Shown: in pieces, positions 34,857-45,100 of the stretch
Numbering within the stretch: the first letter of the stretch is position 1
Layout of the letters: each line of letters starts with the position of its first letter
Assembly: GCF_001305595.1 (NCBI RefSeq)
Contig: NZ_CP012404.1
Span: forward strand, 434,001 to 498,000
Source of the DNA: Azospirillum thiophilum
Lineage (GTDB): Bacteria > Pseudomonadota > Alphaproteobacteria > Azospirillales > Azospirillaceae
DNA: 64,000 bases
Direction of reading: 5' to 3'
Translations under genes and position numbers: made by a program
Notes under the pieces: generated by a model
Seen by the model: the letters and a program-made list of their open reading frames with translations, nothing else
Told to the model about the DNA's origin: nothing
Databases searched by the model: none

Positions 34857-35610
34857 ATGGGTCCGACCAGGGGAATGAACTCGGCCAAGCCGGCGAGGAG
34901 TCCGAGCGCGAAGGCGGAGGGAACGCCGAGGACCCAAAGGCCGAGGGTGGTGAGCACTCCGATCGCGGTCATGGAGACCAGTCGATCGCGGTCATGGAGA
35001 CCAGTTGCCCCTTGAGCCACTGCCTCAGACCATGACCGGCGGCATCCAGTGCCTCGCTCGTCCTCTCCTCGGCGCGTCTGGGGACCAGGGCGACCATTCC
35101 GTTTCGGTACAGGCGGGGCTGGGCCGCGAGATATAGGGCGCCGGCCGCCACCAGCAGTGCATTGCCCACCGCCCCGATGGTCGTCATCAGAACCGACCCT
35201 GCGCTGCCGACCACGCCATCCGACAAGCTGCCGGCATCGATGTCCTTCAGCTGGTCGAGCAGCAGTCGTCCCCAAGCATGCTGCTGCAGATAGCCCTTCA
35301 TTTGGTGCCAAGCCTGCGGCACCAGCTCCGTCAGTTGGTCGACCTGGGCGGACAGCTCCCGTCCGAAAAGCCAGCCGCAAGCCGCCAGCCCCAGTATGAG
35401 CAGGAGGACGGCGGCGGCGAGCGACCAGCCGGACGGCAGTCGCAGGTAACGGCTGATGACGTCGGAAAGGCTGCGCAGCAGGACGGCAAGGAGGACGGCA
35501 CCGAAGACCAGAAGAAGCACGTCGACGATCCGCCAGACCAGGAAAGCCATGGCAATGATCAGAACCGCCACGAGCAGCCTGATTGCATACCGACCGATAT
35601 CCGTGTTCAT
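34857..35610 (-). pseudogene. AI-2E-family transporter, frameshifted and truncated
   Basis: From ATG 35610 the frame encodes a typical AI-2E (PerM-like) protein: N-terminal membrane segments (LLVAVLIIAMAFLVWRIVDV; LAAAVLLLILGLAACGWLFG), then LRQWLKGQLVSMTAI. A 23-bp tandem duplication (34960-35005) shifts the frame and gives a premature stop. The continuation, GVLTTLGLWVLGVPSAFALG, LLAGLAEFIPLVGPI, is in the next frame and stops matching the family at about 34857, where foreign sequence begins. Confidence 0.8.
34960..35005. repeat. 23-bp tandem duplication that breaks the AI-2E gene
   Basis: Two exact consecutive copies (34960-34982, 34983-35005) of a unit starting CGATCGCGGTCATGG. Collapsing them to one joins LKGQLVSMTAI directly to GVLTTLGLW in frame, so the duplication is the inactivating event. 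Confidence 0.85.
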
Positions 35611-35749
35611 GCCCGCTCCGGTTCATTTCGCTCTTCTTCTCCAACGCCTGGAACGATCGACCGTTTCCCGCTCCCTGATCTGGACCGTTCCGCGAGCTAG
35701 GCCGTTTGGAGTTGCGGAAGGATTGAACGGGCAGTGCAGGAAAGCGCCG

Positions 35750-36090
35750 ATGAATGACCGCCTCCGCCATTATCTGGAGATCGTCCGCACCAGCCTGTGG
35801 CTGATCCCGGTCCTGATGGGCTGTGCCGCCTTCGGGCTGGCCATCGTCCTTTTGTCGTGGGGACGGGGCATCATCAACGATGCCAGCGACTATTGGCTGC
35901 TCTACGCGGGCGACACGGAGAATGCACGGGAGCTGCTGTCGGCGCTGCTGACCGGCATGATCTCGATGACCGCGCTGGTGGTGTCGATCACGATGGTGGT
36001 GCTGACGCTGGCCGCCGGCCAGATCGGCCCCCGCCTGATCCGCACCTTCATCCAGGACCGCGTCACGCAATTCGTGCTCGGCCTCATTCT
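35750..36090 (+). pseudogene. DUF2254-family membrane protein, 5' part cut by Tn3 element
   Basis: Begins MNDRLRHYLEIVRTSLW at ATG 35750 with AGGAAAG upstream; two membrane segments (LWLIPVLMGCAAFGLAIVLL; MTALVVSITMVVLTLAAGQI) and the DUF2254 segment IGPRLIRTFIQDRVTQFVLG. It stops matching at about 36090, at the Tn3 inverted repeat, and reads on into the transposon to a stop at 36223. The remainder is not on the far side of the transposon. It is divergent from the AI-2E pseudogene across a 139-bp gap. Confidence 0.72.
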
Positions 36091-36119
36091 GAGCCATGGT
36101 AACGATTCCTTCCACGAAT

Positions 36120-39062
36120 TCACACATGGCCGGATAGCACTCCGGGAAGCTGCTTTTGGGCCGGGCCCGAACCCGGCGCCGCAGCCTGTCCGTCGGCGGG
36201 CAGGGGCGCCGGGACGCGGGTGAAGTCGAGCGTGTAGTTCCCGAAGCGGTTGATGTGTTCGGTCTGGTATGGGCTCAGGCCGGCCAGGGCTTCCTCCTCG
36301 ACAGCAACGCCCTCGGCCGCCAGTTGGTCGAGGGATCGGGTCATCGAGACAAGAGTGTGGAAGATCAGCAGGTTGGCCACCAAGTGGTTGTACTTGATGA
36401 GCTTGCGCTGCTCATCCCGCACCCCCTCGGTGATCAGCCCGCTTTCGCCGAAGGCGACCCACTGGACGTATTTGTTGAACAGCTCGCTCTTGTTGGTCGC
36501 CGCCTGAATCAGGTGGCGCAGTTCGAGCGAGGACAGGAATTTCAGCAGGAAGATCGTCCGGACCACCCGGCCCAGCTCCCGGAAGGCGAAATACAGCTTG
36601 TTCTTGCGGCTGTAAGTGCTGAGCCGGCTCAGGATCGTCGAGGGCCGGACCCGCCCGGCCTTGATCGAGACGGCGACGCGCAGCATGTCCGGCAGCATCG
36701 CCTCGATCAGGGTCCAGTCCACCGTGGCGGTGAACAGGCTGTCGATGTGCGGGTAGTGGAGGTCCTTGTCGGGCCGGTAGAAATGCAGGTCCTGCCAGTT
36801 GCGGATGCGCGGCATCAGCTGGATGCCGAGTAGATAGGCCAAGCCGAAGATTGGGGCGCTCTGGCCCTGGGTATCGGCATGGAGCGTGTCCGGCTGGATG
36901 GCCGACCGGTTGTCGCTGACGATGTCCAGAATCGCGTTGCCCTCCCACGCTCCGCAGGCCATGAAGCGTGAATACAGCGCGATGTAGGTGTCCGAGACCA
37001 GATAGTAGCCGATCCCGCCATAGCCGCCGTAGCGGATGTGGTACTGCGGCAGACGGAATCCGGCGTATGCATCGATGACGGTGGTGATCGCCGCGTCGAA
37101 GGCCTCCTCGGTGACGTGGCGCTGGTTGAGGAAGGAGATCTGCCGCCGGTCCAGCGTCTTCATGGCCCGCGCCGCCTGGGACGGACCCAGCTTGCAGCCG
37201 TAGCAGAAAGCGGTGGCGAGGTAGCGCTCCCGGGGCCGGTCGATCTTGGCATCGAACCCGGAGGCCGGGCCGAAGTGGCGGGTCCAGTTTAGCCAGTGCT
37301 CGGTGTCGGCCAGGGCGTCGATGAGATCGATCGGCGCCAGCCGTTCCTTCAAGCGGCGCTCCAGCGCGGCCGCGCCGGCGAGTTCGGGTTGGGCGCGCAG
37401 GCGCTTGAGGACCGGCTTGCTGTTGACGATCGCGACATGCTCGTTGGCGGGAAAGCTGGCATCGACGGCCTTGGCCGTGGCGGACAGCTGGTCTCGGAGC
37501 GCGGCGACGATCGCGGCCGGGGTGGCCGGCAGGCCCGCCTGCTCGGTGTAGGCGGCCATGTCCCGCCGGCAGATTTCCCACGGCACCAGCTGGTCGCGGT
37601 AGTCGCCGTGGATGTCGCTGCCGGGGATGCACAGGTCGCCGGACTTGAGCTCGATCATCGCCCGGGTGAACACGCACAGCTCGAAGATCTGGCGGTCCAC
37701 GGTCGCCGGCGCCGGATCGCGGGCCTTTTGCCCGGCCACCAGAGGCCACCACGACGGCGGCACGAAGGACAGGTCGATCCCGGCAACGCGCAGCGTGGGC
37801 TGGCGCTGGTCGTGATGCTTCAGCACGAAGGCGATGGCCTCTTCCAGGCTGCGGTCCTGCGAAGTCGATGCCAGGGGCACAGCTGCCAAGAACCGTAGGA
37901 ACAGGCGGCGCTGACCGCGGGCGAAGCGGGCCAGGAAGGGCAGATGGCCATGCTCGGTCGTGGAGGCGTGCGCCGCACACCGCTCCAGGATGCCGTCGGC
38001 ATCGGGCAGAGGCAGCGCCTCGACGTTGGCCAGCCGCTGCTCTGGAGGTCCCTCGCTCCGGCAGGCCATCACGGTGTCGCGCAGCAACGCGATCAGGGTC
38101 TCGGCGTGCTCGAACCGCTGCAAATGCTCGGCGGCCAGGGCGTCCTTCGCGCGGGCGTGGGTCCGCTGCATCTGCCGAACGAACATGTCGGCGAGATCGT
38201 CGAGGGTCCGGGCGATCTGGCTCTGCAGCAGCGCCGCCATCAGGGTCAGCCGCTTGGCCTCAACCATCTCGGCCAGGACATTGGCGGTCAGGGTACGCGC
38301 CTCGGCGGCAAAGCTGCGGACTTTGGCGGCCGGGAGGGAGGCGAACACTGCGGTGCCGGCGCCCTGCGCCCGCAGCCAGTCGAGATGGTGCAGGAAATCC
38401 CGCATGTGATGTGGCCTCGGCCGCTTCGGTTCGGCCTTCACCCGGTCCCAGGCGGTGCGCGCCTGACCGGGCGGCAGCGTCAGCAACTCGTTCAGGCGCC
38501 GGCGTGCCTCGGTCGGCAGGGTATTGGCGATGTGCCGGTGGCAGTCCCGGTTTGCCGCAGCACGGGCCGCGGTGGCGATCTTCGCCAGAGTGCCGAAAGC
38601 CGGCAACTCGAAGCGCCGGCGTACCAACTCCTCGATCACGGCGTTGATGATGTCGGCGACGTCGTCGCGCATCCGGGCGGCTTCGGCGGCCGCCGCCTGC
38701 GCCACGGTGCGCGCCAGGCGGCCGAAGGCGGCGACCCCGGCGTACTCCCGGACCAAGCTGGTCAGCCGGCTGCGATAGGTGGAGGTCTGGTAGTCGGCGA
38801 GCACGGCGGCAGCGCCGGTCAGGCCAGGGAACGTGTCCGCCACATGCTCGACGATAACGAAAGGGATGTCTTCGAAAGGGACGAAGTACCCGAGCCGCTG
38901 AAAGCTCTTGAGCAAAACGAGCAGGGCCAACCGTGCGCCGTCCTGGCGGGCGCGGCGGCGAACGAAGGCAATTTCCGCCGGCATCGGTGTGAAGCGCGCC
39001 ACCTCCATCGCCGGCGGATTGAGTTCCAGACGGGGGTAGGCGGTGTCGCTGACCAGAGGCAT
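36120..39062 (-). CDS. tnpA: Tn3-family transposase TnpA
   Basis: 980 residues, normal length. The C-terminal DDE domain is recognisable (DTLHADTQGQSAPIFGLAYL, LMPRIRNWQDLHFYRP, LIEAMLPDMLRVAVSIKAGR, FGNYTLDF). The N-terminal DUF4158-like region is present (MPLVSDTAYPRLELNPPAME). It catalyses replicative transposition. No frameshift is seen. Confidence 0.93.
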   Translation of the reverse strand: MPLVSDTAYPRLELNPPAMEVARFTPMPAEIAFVRRRARQDGARLALLVLLKSFQRLGYFVPFEDIPFVIVEHVADTFPGLTGAAAVLADYQTSTYRSRLTSLVREYAGVAAFGRLARTVAQAAAAEAARMRDDVADIINAVIEELVRRRFELPAFGTLAKIATAARAAANRDCHRHIANTLPTEARRRLNELLTLPPGQARTAWDRVKAEPKRPRPHHMRDFLHHLDWLRAQGAGTAVFASLPAAKVRSFAAEARTLTANVLAEMVEAKRLTLMAALLQSQIARTLDDLADMFVRQMQRTHARAKDALAAEHLQRFEHAETLIALLRDTVMACRSEGPPEQRLANVEALPLPDADGILERCAAHASTTEHGHLPFLARFARGQRRLFLRFLAAVPLASTSQDRSLEEAIAFVLKHHDQRQPTLRVAGIDLSFVPPSWWPLVAGQKARDPAPATVDRQIFELCVFTRAMIELKSGDLCIPGSDIHGDYRDQLVPWEICRRDMAAYTEQAGLPATPAAIVAALRDQLSATAKAVDASFPANEHVAIVNSKPVLKRLRAQPELAGAAALERRLKERLAPIDLIDALADTEHWLNWTRHFGPASGFDAKIDRPRERYLATAFCYGCKLGPSQAARAMKTLDRRQISFLNQRHVTEEAFDAAITTVIDAYAGFRLPQYHIRYGGYGGIGYYLVSDTYIALYSRFMACGAWEGNAILDIVSDNRSAIQPDTLHADTQGQSAPIFGLAYLLGIQLMPRIRNWQDLHFYRPDKDLHYPHIDSLFTATVDWTLIEAMLPDMLRVAVSIKAGRVRPSTILSRLSTYSRKNKLYFAFRELGRVVRTIFLLKFLSSLELRHLIQAATNKSELFNKYVQWVAFGESGLITEGVRDEQRKLIKYNHLVANLLIFHTLVSMTRSLDQLAAEGVAVEEEALAGLSPYQTEHINRFGNYTLDFTRVPAPLPADGQAAAPGSGPAQKQLPGVLSGHV

Positions 39063-39227
39063 GGCGGACGAGACTCACGACAAAGAGTTCTTTCGATGCC
39101 GACCGCGCCCCTCCGCTTCACGAAAAAGCCGGAGAAATCCATTGCCGAAAACCCTGCCCTCGGCAAAGGTTATCGGGAGGAGCGGCAGTACCGTGCCAGA
39201 CGCTATGATCGGCAGATGGAGGGCGCC
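39063..39227. promoter_or_regulatory. Probable res region between tnpA and tnpR
   Basis: The 165-bp divergent gap contains a 25-bp dyad at 39142-39166 (TTGCCGA-N11-TCGGCAA), the size and layout of a resolvase crossover site, plus less symmetric neighbours. Both promoters must also lie here, so TnpR binding would repress both genes, as in Tn3. Confidence 0.55.
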
Positions 39228-39839
39228 ATGGCGGCAATTGGGTATGCCCGGGTTTCGACGCGAGAGGATCGTCAAGTTCTGGACCGCCAACGCGATGCCC
39301 TGCAGGCGATCCCCTGCGCGCGGATTTTCGAGGATCGGATGAGCGGCTTCCATGCCGAGCGTCCCGGCCTCGCCGCCTGCCTGGACTACCTGCGCCCCGG
39401 CGATGTGCTGGTTGTGCTCGACCTCGATCGGCTCGGCCGCCGGGCGCGCGACCTGATCGGGCTGATTGAGGACCTGGAGAAGAAGGGCATCGCTTTCCGA
39501 GCGCTGAACACGCCGATGGACACCACCAGCCCGGCCGGCCGTGCGTTCCTGCAGATCCAGGCCGCCTTCGCGGAAATGGAACGCAACCTAATCCGGCAAC
39601 GGGTCCAGGAAGGCTTGATCGCGGCTCGCGCCCGTGGGCGCCAGGGCGGGCGACCACGCATCATGACGGTCGAGCGCCTGCGCTACGCCCAGCACCTCAT
39701 GGCCGATCGAACCCGCAGCATCCCCCAGATCTGCCGCGAAATGGGCGGCATTCCCACCAGCACGCTTTACCACTATCTCCACGCCGACGGCACGCTCAAA
39801 GAACCGGGGTGCCGGCTGCTGGAAAGCCCAATGCCGTAA
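39228..39839 (+). CDS. tnpR: Serine resolvase TnpR
   Basis: 203 residues from ATG 39228, preceded by GGAGG 5 nt upstream (ATG 39216 is less likely). The catalytic serine is in IGYARVSTREDRQVLDRQRD; LVVLDLDRLGRRARDLIGLI and RAFLQIQAAFAEMERNLIRQ are conserved; a C-terminal HTH ends in SIPQICREMGGIPTSTLYHY. It resolves cointegrates at res. Confidence 0.92.
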   Translation: MAAIGYARVSTREDRQVLDRQRDALQAIPCARIFEDRMSGFHAERPGLAACLDYLRPGDVLVVLDLDRLGRRARDLIGLIEDLEKKGIAFRALNTPMDTTSPAGRAFLQIQAAFAEMERNLIRQRVQEGLIAARARGRQGGRPRIMTVERLRYAQHLMADRTRSIPQICREMGGIPTSTLYHYLHADGTLKEPGCRLLESPMP

Positions 39840-39944
39840 AGGCTTGCCGCCACCGCCACCGCCACCGCCATGGGCTTGGCAGGCGCATTTTCGGTCCGGC
39901 CGGGCCGATGTGTGAATTCGTGGAAGGAATCGTTACCGTCGCCC

Positions 39945-40187
39945 AACCTGATCATTGACTATGCTGCCGCCCGAGGCCGGGGCGATCCCATCTCCACGGC
40001 GACGACCGAAAGCACGGTCCAGCGACTGCTGCACCGGCGCATGGGCGCCAATCATCAGATGCGCTGGTCGCCGCGTGGCGCTCACCGCATGCCGAAGGTT
40101 CGCATCGCAGTGATGAACGGGACGTTCGCAGCGGATCACGCCGCCGCCGAGCCATACGCCCGCCGCCCCTTCCGCCCCGCGGTGTGA
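39945..40187 (+). pseudogene. Transposase C-terminal fragment (ISKra4-like)
   Basis: About 80 codons to the TGA at 40185-40187: NLIIDYAAARGRGDPISTAT, TESTVQRLLHRRMGANHQMR, WSPRGAHRMPKVRIAVMNG. The RM....QMRWSPRGAH segment is characteristic of ISKra4-type transposase C-termini. It begins exactly where the Tn3 right repeat ends, so it was truncated by that element or by a deletion next to it. Confidence 0.6.
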
Positions 40188-40241
40188 AGGCCCCCAGGTT
40201 TGCGACGGTCTCCAGAGGAAACGCGGGACGGAACGGGTCCG

Positions 40242-42149
40242 TCAAAAGGAAACCAGTATCCTGGCCTGAGCGGTCAGGGTGCCGCGGCTGGTTTCCGGCC
40301 CATCGGTCAGCGCCATGCCGACATTCATGCCGGCCTGCAGGGTCTGCCCGAGCGTGTAATCGACGCCGGCCCCCAGCCCCACCAGCGTGGTATCGGCCCG
40401 TTCGCCGATGCTCCGAAGGGTACCGACATTGTAGTTATGGCCATGGCCGACATCGAGAAACGCAAAGGGCGAAACTGCGTCCTCCAGCGGGCCGATCCCG
40501 GTATCGCCGAGATGGCCCAGGGCGGAGAACGGCGGCACCCGCACTTCGTTGCGCAGCACGAAACCGGTATCGACGCTGCCGTCGTTCAGCGTGTAGCCGC
40601 GGGTGGCGTACAGTCCGCCGATGGCAAGCTGCTCGGTTTCCGGCAGCGCCTTGTCCACCATCTGGCCCGTGATCTCGGTGTTCCAAGAGACATCACCCAG
40701 CCACGGCACGCCGGTCAAGGGGGTCGTCCGGCTGAACACCCCGTAGAGATAGGCGTAATCGGCGTCCTCGACGCGGCCGTTGGAAAAACTGTTCCATGCC
40801 GCACGGCTGTTGCCGGGCACCATACCGGCCCGGTTGACCACGGCGCGGAGGTCGATGGCGGTCGACCCGCCGCCGGCCTGGGACCAGGAGCCGCCCCAAC
40901 CGGCCGTCAGGTCGAACACCCCGGCGGACCCGCTGGCAAGCCGGGATCCCTGGCTCAGCACCTTGCGCGACAGCCACTTCGGCGTCACGCCGCCGTAGAG
41001 GTCACCCCATCCGGCAAGGTTCCCGTCGATGTTGGATATCGCCGAGCGGTATAGGACCGGCAGTTCGACGGTGGTGTTGCGGATGGTGAGAAGCCCGTCG
41101 TCGCTGTCTTGGGAGGTGCCGACGAAGCTGGGGGTCAGGCTCAGCGCCTGCCGTGCAAAGGTCGGGATGATGATGCGCCCGGCATGGCTGGCGTAGGACG
41201 GGCGGCTGTTTCCCGACAGGGCCAGGAGACCGGGGGCGGATACCGTATCGCGGCTGCCGGTCAATTGATACGACAGGGTCAGGTCGTTGAGTGTCTCGAT
41301 CCCCGCAGCGAAGCCGATGAAGACGCGGTCGAGGCTCCGGCTGCGCAAGCTGCCGGTGTTGGACACACCGGCGAAGGCTTGCCACGGCCGGCGGCGGGTG
41401 ATCTCCAGCGTCAGGTCGCTGGAGCCCGGATCGGATCCAGGCTCGAACACCCCGTTGAGCTGGCGGTAGGGGAAGCGGTTCAGCCAGTCGAGGTCCTCGG
41501 AAATGCGCTCGGCCTCGATCAGCCCGCCGACCGGCGCGCGGATGGTGGCGGCAAGACCGTCGCCGGCCGCGGTGCCGTCCGCCTCCAGGACGCGGACTTT
41601 GCCTGTCCGGAAGGGCAGGACGCGGAGCTGCAGCACGCCCGCGGTGATCTCCTGGGGCGGGGCGGTGATCGAGACGAAGGGCCGCCCGGTCTCGCGATAG
41701 GCTTTGGCCAGGGCCGCCTGGGCCTCCGCCAACCGCCTGCGCGAGAGGGGCTGGCCGAGGAGCGGGCCGAGCGCGTCGACAATGCGCTGCCGGTCCAGCC
41801 CCTCCACCCCCGATGACGTGATGCCCGCCGGAGGATCGGGCATCACCGGATCGGTCAGCCCGATGAGCCGGATGCCCTTGAGGTCGACGCCGAGCGGGGT
41901 GTCGTCGGCATCGGCTGCCGGGTCGCCGCCAGTGCGCAGGCCGCCGCCCGCGCCCGCGACCGCCGGCGGCAGGTTGCGCTCCACCGGTACCGGCGCCTGC
42001 GCCACCGCCGCGTCAGGAGACAGCGCTTGCAGCAGGACGAGCAGGGTTGCCGGAGCGGCGAGCCATCGTGAGGGTCCGGCCAGCCGGGCCAACGCCGCTG
42101 CGGCGCGGCGGGAGATCGGGCGGGTGGCGGTGGAGCGTGAGACGATCAT
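40242..42149 (-). CDS. TpsB outer-membrane transporter (FhaC/ShlB family)
   Basis: 635 residues. A long signal-type N-terminus (WLAAPATLLVLLQALSPDAAVA) is followed by POTRA-like segments (~90-260, e.g. LLGQPLSRRRLAEAQAALAK, GVLQLRVLPFRTGKVRVLEA) and a C-terminal 16-strand barrel (~270-635) ending in Phe, as expected for BAM recognition. The conserved barrel motif region AIGGLYATRGYTLN is present. It translocates the adjacent TpsA protein. It lies 21 nt downstream of tpsA in one operon. Confidence 0.9.
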   Translation of the reverse strand: MIVSRSTATRPISRRAAAALARLAGPSRWLAAPATLLVLLQALSPDAAVAQAPVPVERNLPPAVAGAGGGLRTGGDPAADADDTPLGVDLKGIRLIGLTDPVMPDPPAGITSSGVEGLDRQRIVDALGPLLGQPLSRRRLAEAQAALAKAYRETGRPFVSITAPPQEITAGVLQLRVLPFRTGKVRVLEADGTAAGDGLAATIRAPVGGLIEAERISEDLDWLNRFPYRQLNGVFEPGSDPGSSDLTLEITRRRPWQAFAGVSNTGSLRSRSLDRVFIGFAAGIETLNDLTLSYQLTGSRDTVSAPGLLALSGNSRPSYASHAGRIIIPTFARQALSLTPSFVGTSQDSDDGLLTIRNTTVELPVLYRSAISNIDGNLAGWGDLYGGVTPKWLSRKVLSQGSRLASGSAGVFDLTAGWGGSWSQAGGGSTAIDLRAVVNRAGMVPGNSRAAWNSFSNGRVEDADYAYLYGVFSRTTPLTGVPWLGDVSWNTEITGQMVDKALPETEQLAIGGLYATRGYTLNDGSVDTGFVLRNEVRVPPFSALGHLGDTGIGPLEDAVSPFAFLDVGHGHNYNVGTLRSIGERADTTLVGLGAGVDYTLGQTLQAGMNVGMALTDGPETSRGTLTAQARILVSF

Positions 42150-42170
42150 GGGCCGGAATCATTCCGTTCG

Positions 42171-45100
42171 TCAGGGCATGGAGAAGCGGAGGAACCGGCC
42201 GAACCGTGTGTTCTCCGGATGGGGGGCCGACGTGCAGCCGCTGCTGGCCGCGGCACCGCCGATGCAGGCCGCGGCACCGCCGGTGGCATCCTGGGGGCCG
42301 GAGCCGCCCGAGGAGTCTCCGGACGTGCCGTCGGCGGCGGCGCTCGCATCGCCGGATGCCGCCTGAGGACCGGCGGTCGGGAAGGACACCGGAGCACCGT
42401 CGTCCCGGAAGGGCTGCGTCGTCTGCGAAGCCGTTACCACCACCAGATTTCGCGGCAGGGCCGCAGTGGCGAGAAGCTGCGTCAGCTCCTCCGCCTGCAC
42501 CGGCCCCGATGGGTCGCGGCTGTCCGGGGTGGAGGGCTGCGGCGTCACCGTTTCCCCGGTGGCGGTCACCGTCAGCACCCCGGGCATGAAGGTGAGGCTG
42601 TAGTTGGGAGAGGCCACCAGCATGCCCCGCTCGATGGTGTAGGAACCGGCCGGCGAGGCTGTGCCGGCGGCTGTGCTCAGGCCCCCGCTGAGCGTGTCGC
42701 CGTTGACCAGCCCCTGTCCGCCGACGCTGTAGGTCAAGGCCGGGTTACCCGTCCCGGCGGGACGGCTGAGGCTGTCCGCCGTCACCAGGATCGGACGGGA
42801 GGTCACCGTCAGGGTGCCGTCGGCATAGGTGATGGTGTAGTTGGACAGCCCGCTGCCTTGGGCCGACGAGGCCGAGATGCCATAGCTGCCGACCCCGGCG
42901 GTTGCCGCGGCGCCCGTGCTGGCCAGGGAGACCCCGGTCACGCTGTCGCTGTTCTTCAGGCCGGTGGCCGTGTAACCGCTCAGCGTAGCGCTGTCGCCGT
43001 AGGTCTTGCGCGCGGCGTCGGCGGTGACCGTCAGCGCGGCGGGATCGACCGTCAGCGTGCCGTCCGCATAGGCGATGGTGTAGTTCGACAGGCCACTGCC
43101 CTGGGCCGACGAGGCCGAGATGCCATAGCTGCCGACCCCGGCGGTGGCCGCCGTGCCGGTGCTGGTCAGGGAAACCCCGGTCACGCTGTCGCTGTTCTTC
43201 AGCCCGGTGGCAGTGAAGCCGGTCAGCGTCGCGGCGTCGCCGTAGGTCTTGCGCGCTGCGTCGGCGCTGACCGTCAGCGCGGCGGGATCGACCGTCAGGG
43301 TGCCGTCGGCATAGGTGATGGTATAGTTCGAGAGGCCGCTGCCCAGGGCCGACGAGGCGGCGATGGCATAGCTGCCGACCCCGGCGGTTGCCGCGGCGCC
43401 CGTGCTGGCCAGGGAAACCCCGGTCACGCTGTCGCTGTTCTTCAGGCCGGTGGCCGTGTAACCGCTCAGCGTGGCGCTGTCGCCGTAGGTCTTGCGCGCC
43501 GCATCGGCGGTGACCGTCAGCGCGGCGGGATCGACCGTCAGCGTGCCGTCGGCATAGGTGATGGTGTAGTTCGACAGGCCGCTGCCCAGGGCCGACGAGG
43601 CCGAGATGCCATAGCTGCCGACCCCGGCGGTGGCCGCCGTGCCGGTGCTGGTCAGGGAAACCCCGGTCACGCTGTCGCTGTTCTTCAGGCCCGTGGCCGT
43701 GTAACCGCTCAGCGAGGCGGTGTCGCCGTAGGTCTTGCGCGCGGCGTCGGCGGTGACCGTCAGCGCGGCGGGATCGATCGTCAGCGTACCATCGGCATAG
43801 GTGATGGTGTAGTTCGACAGGCCGCTGCCCAGGGCCGACGAGGCGGTGATGGCGTAGCTGCCGACCCCATCGGTCGCCGCCGTGCCTCCGCTGGCGGCCA
43901 GGGTCACCCCGGTCACGCTGTCGCTGTTCTTCAGCCCGGTGGCGGTGAAGCCGCTCAGCGAGGCGGTGTCGCCGTAGGTCTTACGCGCGGCGTCGGCGGT
44001 GACCGTCAGCGCGGCGGGATCGACCGTCAGCGTACCATCGGCATAGGTGATGGTGTAGTTCGACAGGCCGCTGCCCAGGGCCGACGAGGCGGTGATGGCG
44101 TAGCTGCCGACCCCGGCGGTTGCCGCGGCGCCCGTGCTGGCCAGGGAAACCCCGGTCACGCTGTCGCTGTTCTTCAGGCCGGTGGCCGTGTAACCGCTCA
44201 GCGAGGCGGTGTCGCCGTAGGTCTTGCGCGCGGCGTCGGCGCTGACCGTCAGCGCGGCGGGATCGACCGTCAGCGTGCCGTCGGCATAGGTGATGGTGTA
44301 GTTCGACAGACCGCTGCCCAGGGCCGACGAGGCGGTGATGGCGTAGCTGCCGACCCCGGCGGTTGCCGCGGCGCCCGTGCTGGCCAGGGAGACCCCGGTC
44401 ACGCTGTCGCTGTTCTTCAGGCCGGTGGCCGTGTAACCGCTCAGCGTGGCGCTGTCGCCGTAGGTCTTGCGCGCGGCGTCGGCGCTGACCGTCAGCGCGG
44501 CGGGATCGACCGTCAGCGTGCCGTCGGCATAGGCGATGGTGTAGTTCGACAGGCCGCTGCCCAGGGCCGACGAGGCGGTGATGGCGTAGCTGCCGACCCC
44601 ATCGGTCGCCGCCGTGCCACCGCTGGCGGCCAAGGTCACCCCGGTCACGCTGTCGCTGTTCTTCAGGCCCGTGACCGCATAGCCGCTCACGCTCGCCGTA
44701 TCGCCGTAGGTCTTGGTCACGTCGTCGGCGGTGACGGTCAGCGTTGCCGGATTCACCGTCAGCGTGCCGCCGGTGTAGCTCACCGTGTAGTTGGACAGCC
44801 CGCTGCCCTGGGCCGACGACGCCGTGATGCCATAGCTGCCAACCCCGTCGGTCGCCGCCGTGCCACCGCTGGCGGCCAGGGAGACCCCGGTCACGCTGTC
44901 GCTGTTCTTCAGGCCCGTGACCGTGTAGCTGCTCAGAGTAGCCGTATCACCGTAGGTCTTGGTCACGTCGTCGGCGGCGACGGTCAATGCCGCCGGGTTC
45001 ACCGTCAACGTGCCGCCGGTGTAGCTCACCGTGTAGTTGGACAGCCCGCTGCCCTGGGCCGACGACGCCGCAATGCTGTAGCTGCCGACCCCGGCGGTCG

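Larger units (their letters stand above)
36098..39937. mobile_element. Tn3-family transposon without cargo
   Basis: Perfect 30-bp inverted repeats at 36098-36127 and 39908-39937 (beginning GGTAACGATTCCTTCC inward) with weaker similarity for ~7 bp further out on both sides, which would bring them to the usual ~38 bp. Inside are tnpA (minus), a res-like region and tnpR (plus), nothing else. The tnpA stop lies inside the left repeat. No 5-bp target duplication is visible, and the two flanks come from different genes. Confidence 0.9.
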
